NCBI GenBank assembly: GCA_028706585.1
Contig: JAQTVX010000019.1
Span: 8,923-15,694, forward strand
Length of the DNA: 6,772 bases
Reading direction: 5' to 3'
Source of the DNA: Candidatus Krumholzibacteriia bacterium
GTDB lineage: Bacteria > Krumholzibacteriota > Krumholzibacteriia > Krumholzibacteriales > Krumholzibacteriaceae
In this document: piece after piece, positions 4,207-6,772 of the stretch
How the letters are laid out: each line of letters opens with the position of its first letter
How positions within the stretch are numbered: position 1 is the stretch's first letter
The notes under the pieces: generated by a model
Told to the model about the DNA's origin: nothing
Seen by the model: only the letters and a program-made list of their open reading frames with translations
Database searches by the model: none
Translations under genes and position numbers: made by a program

Positions 4207-6772
4207 CTAACGTTTCTCGATGGGCATCTCGTCGACTTTGTTGGGACTCTTCGAGATGCTGCCCATGAGGACCTCGACGGCCTTTTCAAGCTGCACGTCT
4301 CTGCCGATCTTCTCCATCTCGGGCGTGCTCTGGACGAGAACGTCGGGCTGAACACCGTGGCTCTCGAGCTGCTGCCCCGTCTTGATGTCCCAAATGCCGA
4401 TAAAGGCCTTGCGGACCTGGCCGCCGTCAATGAGCACGTGGGGCGTCACGGCGATCACATACCCGAGGGTCGGCGAGCCTATGACCGGGCCTAGACCGCG
4501 CGTCTTGAAAGCCGCCGGAAAGACCTCGGCATCCGAGAACGAGTACTCGTTGATGAGAACTGCCAGCTGACCGTAGAAGCCGTCCTTCGGCCGCGCCTCA
4601 GGAGACTCGTTCCGCGCGCGGGTCACCTGGTATGGCCGCCGTTCGAGATAATCGATGATCGTCTCATCGATGTTCCCGCCGCCGTTGTAGCGGACGTCGA
4701 TGATGATCGCGTCCTTGTATCGCAGCTTCTCGAACTTCTCGCGGAATTCGAACAATCCCGGGGACGACATGTCGGACAGGTGCATGTAGCCGATCCGTCC
4801 GCCGCTCTTCTCGTCGACGAGCTTCTCGTTCCCATAGACCCAATCGTTGTAAACGAGCTTCGCGTCCGAATAGAGCGGAGAGATGGTCGTTTCGATCGCG
4901 CCCTTGAGCTCGGGTTTCGAGTTGGTCTTGATCGTGATCTTGTTGCTGGTCTTGTCGATGAGATACTTGTTGAAGTCCTCGCCCGGCTGAATCTCGCGTC
5001 CGTCGATCGCCAGCAGATAGTCCCCCGGTTTGACCTTGACGTAGTCGGCGTCGAGGGGCGATTTTTCGGTGAGGGACATCTTGTCGCCGCGATAGATCTT
5101 CATGATTCTGGGCAATTGCGTCTTCTCGTCGCGAACGACCTTCGCCCCGAGGAAAGCCTGCGATGCGTGCGGCACGTCGGGCATATCGCCGGCGCTCACC
5201 CCCTGGTGAGAAGCGTTGAGCTCGCCCACCATCTCGGTGAGAAGGATATTGAGCTCCTCGCGCGTCTGCACGTACGGGATGAGGCTTCCGTAATAGTCCT
5301 TCACCTCGTCCCAATTGACGCCGTGGAGATTGGGATCGTAGAAGAGATACTTTTCGACGCGCCACGCCTCGTCGAATATCTGCTTCCACTCGGCCGCGCG
5401 ATCGAGCTTCATGCGGGTATGTTTCGCGAGGTCGTACTTATCTTTCGTGTCCTCGGAATCGGTATCGCTCTTCTTCGCCCCTGGCGCCTTCGAGCCGATC
5501 TTCATGATATTGAACTCGGAGCCGTCCCACGTCACGAGCTTCTCCTTGCTCGCGGCGATTCCGTAGGTGATGATGCTGGAGGCGACCTTCTGGCTCTTGA
5601 ATTTCTCCACGTCGAACATGTAGAGATCGTACGAAGGCCGGAAGAAAAACATCTGCTGCCCGCGGATGAGATAGTAGTAGTACTTCTCCGCCGCCTGGAC
5701 GTTATGCAGGGCGGCCCCTGCCACCTTCGGAACGCGCCTGATGCGGCTTTCGATGTTCGTGAAGTCGATCTTGGTCTCGACCTTTTTCTTGTCCTTGTTC
5801 GCGCCCTTGCCTTCTGCCTTTTTGCCCTTGTCCTTACCGCCTTTTCCGCCTTCATCGGCTACCTTGTCCGCGTCCTCGTCGCCGCCGTTACCGTTCGTGC
5901 TGTCTTCATCGGTGATCCCCGTCTCCTCGTCATCCTTGAACTCGAACGGAGCCGCGTCCTCAGGAAGGAGGCTCAGGCGCGCGAGCGCGGGCGAATTGTT
6001 GATGCGCGAAGTGATGAGTAGTAGATACTTGCCGTCGGGAGTGAAGACCGGCTCGGTGTCATTGCCCAGGTCGGTTGTGACCTGGTGCTGCTCCCCCGTC
6101 TTGATGTTGTAGAAGAAAATGTCGCTGTTGCGGTTGCGATCGGGGAGAGTGTACGCGGCCCAAACGCCGTCCGGAGACCACGAGTAGCTCGATATCTCGC
6201 CGTTCTCGCTCTTCGCCACAAGCTTGGCCTTGCCTCCATCGCGATCGAGCAGGTAGAGAGCGTTTTCCTCCGTCGTATAGAGCATCTTGTCGCTGTTTGG
6301 AGACCATGCGATGTAGCTCTTGAAATGCCCGTTCGACGTGATCTGCTTTTCCTTCTCTTTCCCCATCTGATCGACGAGGTATATCTCGCAGTCACCGCTC
6401 TTGTCGGAGACGTACGCGACCCACTTGCCGTCGGGCGACCAGGATGGATTTCCGTCCCGCGCGCCGGAGGAAGAGGTCAGGTTCCGCACGTCGCCGTGCT
6501 CCGCGGGCATCGTGTAGATATCTCCGCGGGCTTCGAATACGATGCGCTTGAGGGATGGCGACACGTCGAAACCGGAAAGAAACGGCAGGGGGTTGATATA
6601 GCTTATCATGTTATCGCGCGCATCCAGCGGGGCGTACACGACGGCCTCGCGCGCCTCGCCCCCAGCCGTATCGAGCACGTAGAGCCGCGCCTCGCGCTCG
6701 AACACGATTTTCTTGCCGTCCGAGCTCATCGAGGGCCACTGAACGCCGTGCTTCTCGAAGCGCGTCACCTGG
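4207..6772 (-). CDS. Tricorn protease homologue, 5' end outside the window
   Basis: The visible 3' part encodes about 854 residues. Numbering here starts at the GTG codon 6766-6768, but the frame is open to the edge and that GTG is probably internal. At least six TolB/PD40-type propeller repeats occur (such as SPDGKWVAYVSD), about residues 13-265. A 55-residue charged Asp/Glu then Lys/Gly linker (nt 5770-5934) follows, then the rest of the second propeller. Next come C1 (about 457-530, with the Ser-His pair at nt 5206-5211), a PDZ domain (nt about 4885-5150) and the S41-type core. The core shows NGGG (Gly run 4675-4683), nucleophile Ser in FSDAE (4534-4536) and Glu before SHGVQPD (4363-4365). 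His-Ser-Glu spacings (224 and 57) resemble those of archaeal tricorn (219 and 58). In archaea tricorn degrades peptides released by the proteasome; the role of bacterial homologues is less clear. About 200 N-terminal residues are likely missing, so a signal peptide cannot be judged. It ends in TAG. Confidence 0.9.
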   Translation of the reverse strand, partial: QVTRFEKHGVQWPSMSSDGKKIVFEREARLYVLDTAGGEAREAVVYAPLDARDNMISYINPLPFLSGFDVSPSLKRIVFEARGDIYTMPAEHGDVRNLTSSSGARDGNPSWSPDGKWVAYVSDKSGDCEIYLVDQMGKEKEKQITSNGHFKSYIAWSPNSDKMLYTTEENALYLLDRDGGKAKLVAKSENGEISSYSWSPDGVWAAYTLPDRNRNSDIFFYNIKTGEQHQVTTDLGNDTEPVFTPDGKYLLLITSRINNSPALARLSLLPEDAAPFEFKDDEETGITDEDSTNGNGGDEDADKVADEGGKGGKDKGKKAEGKGANKDKKKVETKIDFTNIESRIRRVPKVAGAALHNVQAAEKYYYYLIRGQQMFFFRPSYDLYMFDVEKFKSQKVASSIITYGIAASKEKLVTWDGSEFNIMKIGSKAPGAKKSDTDSEDTKDKYDLAKHTRMKLDRAAEWKQIFDEAWRVEKYLFYDPNLHGVNWDEVKDYYGSLIPYVQTREELNILLTEMVGELNASHQGVSAGDMPDVPHASQAFLGAKVVRDEKTQLPRIMKIYRGDKMSLTEKSPLDADYVKVKPGDYLLAIDGREIQPGEDFNKYLIDKTSNKITIKTNSKPELKGAIETTISPLYSDAKLVYNDWVYGNEKLVDEKSGGRIGYMHLSDMSSPGLFEFREKFEKLRYKDAIIIDVRYNGGGNIDETIIDYLERRPYQVTRARNESPEARPKDGFYGQLAVLINEYSFSDAEVFPAAFKTRGLGPVIGSPTLGYVIAVTPHVLIDGGQVRKAFIGIWDIKTGQQLESHGVQPDVLVQSTPEMEKIGRDVQLEKAVEVLMGSISKSPNKVDEMPIEKR

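Noticed and set aside
4780..6021. Plus-strand 413-codon open frame opposite the tricorn gene
   Set aside because: It is rich in Val, Leu, Arg and Asp, as expected for the complement of a GC-rich gene, and has no recognisable domain. The minus frame carries the protease catalytic residues.

Overview
This is a window of about 6.8 kb from a moderately GC-rich bacterial genome. Sampled coding lines run at about 60-67% GC, and the first 188 bases at about 44%. It holds three real genes: a complete B12-binding-type radical SAM protein (+), a complete atypical transketolase-like enzyme (+), and the 3' part of a tricorn-protease homologue (-) that runs off the right edge. There is no 16S gene or other taxonomic marker. 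A large bacterial tricorn homologue with TolB-like repeats, an orphan B12/radical SAM protein and sigma70-like promoters would suit a GC-rich lineage such as an FCB-group, Acidobacteria-like or candidate-phylum bacterium. That placement is a guess.

Layout. Bases 1-188 are intergenic, or the very end of an unseen gene, with a promoter-like element at 56-84 and a four-codon upstream reading frame that overlaps the start of gene 1. Gene 1 (189-1547) has the N-terminal cobalamin-binding-like region and the CX3CX2C radical SAM cluster motif. A 193-bp spacer follows, with a near-consensus promoter (TTGACA, 18 bp, TATACT) and a leader of about 97 nt that can fold into a GC-rich hairpin. Gene 2 (1741-4122) follows with its own Shine-Dalgarno sequence. 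A perfect 15-bp stem, 4-nt loop terminator at 4152-4185 closes gene 2 and lies between two convergent genes. Gene 3 (4207 to beyond 6772, minus strand) ends with the tricorn C1, PDZ and S41 protease core and begins, in this window, inside its propeller region.

How the genes relate. Nothing shows that the three genes form one system. Genes 1 and 2 point the same way but gene 2 has its own strong promoter, and gene 3 is convergent. The best leads are biochemical. The transketolase-like protein is about 130 residues longer than ordinary transketolase. It keeps the expected histidines, catalytic Glu and phosphate-binding residues, but has changed the Mg-binding Asp to Glu and lost a glutamate of the inter-site network. 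The tricorn homologue keeps the catalytic Ser/His/Ser/Glu set but seems to lack the acidic residue that sets substrate preference in the archaeal enzyme. I do not see a CRISPR array, mobile element, tRNA, rRNA or recognisable new defence system.
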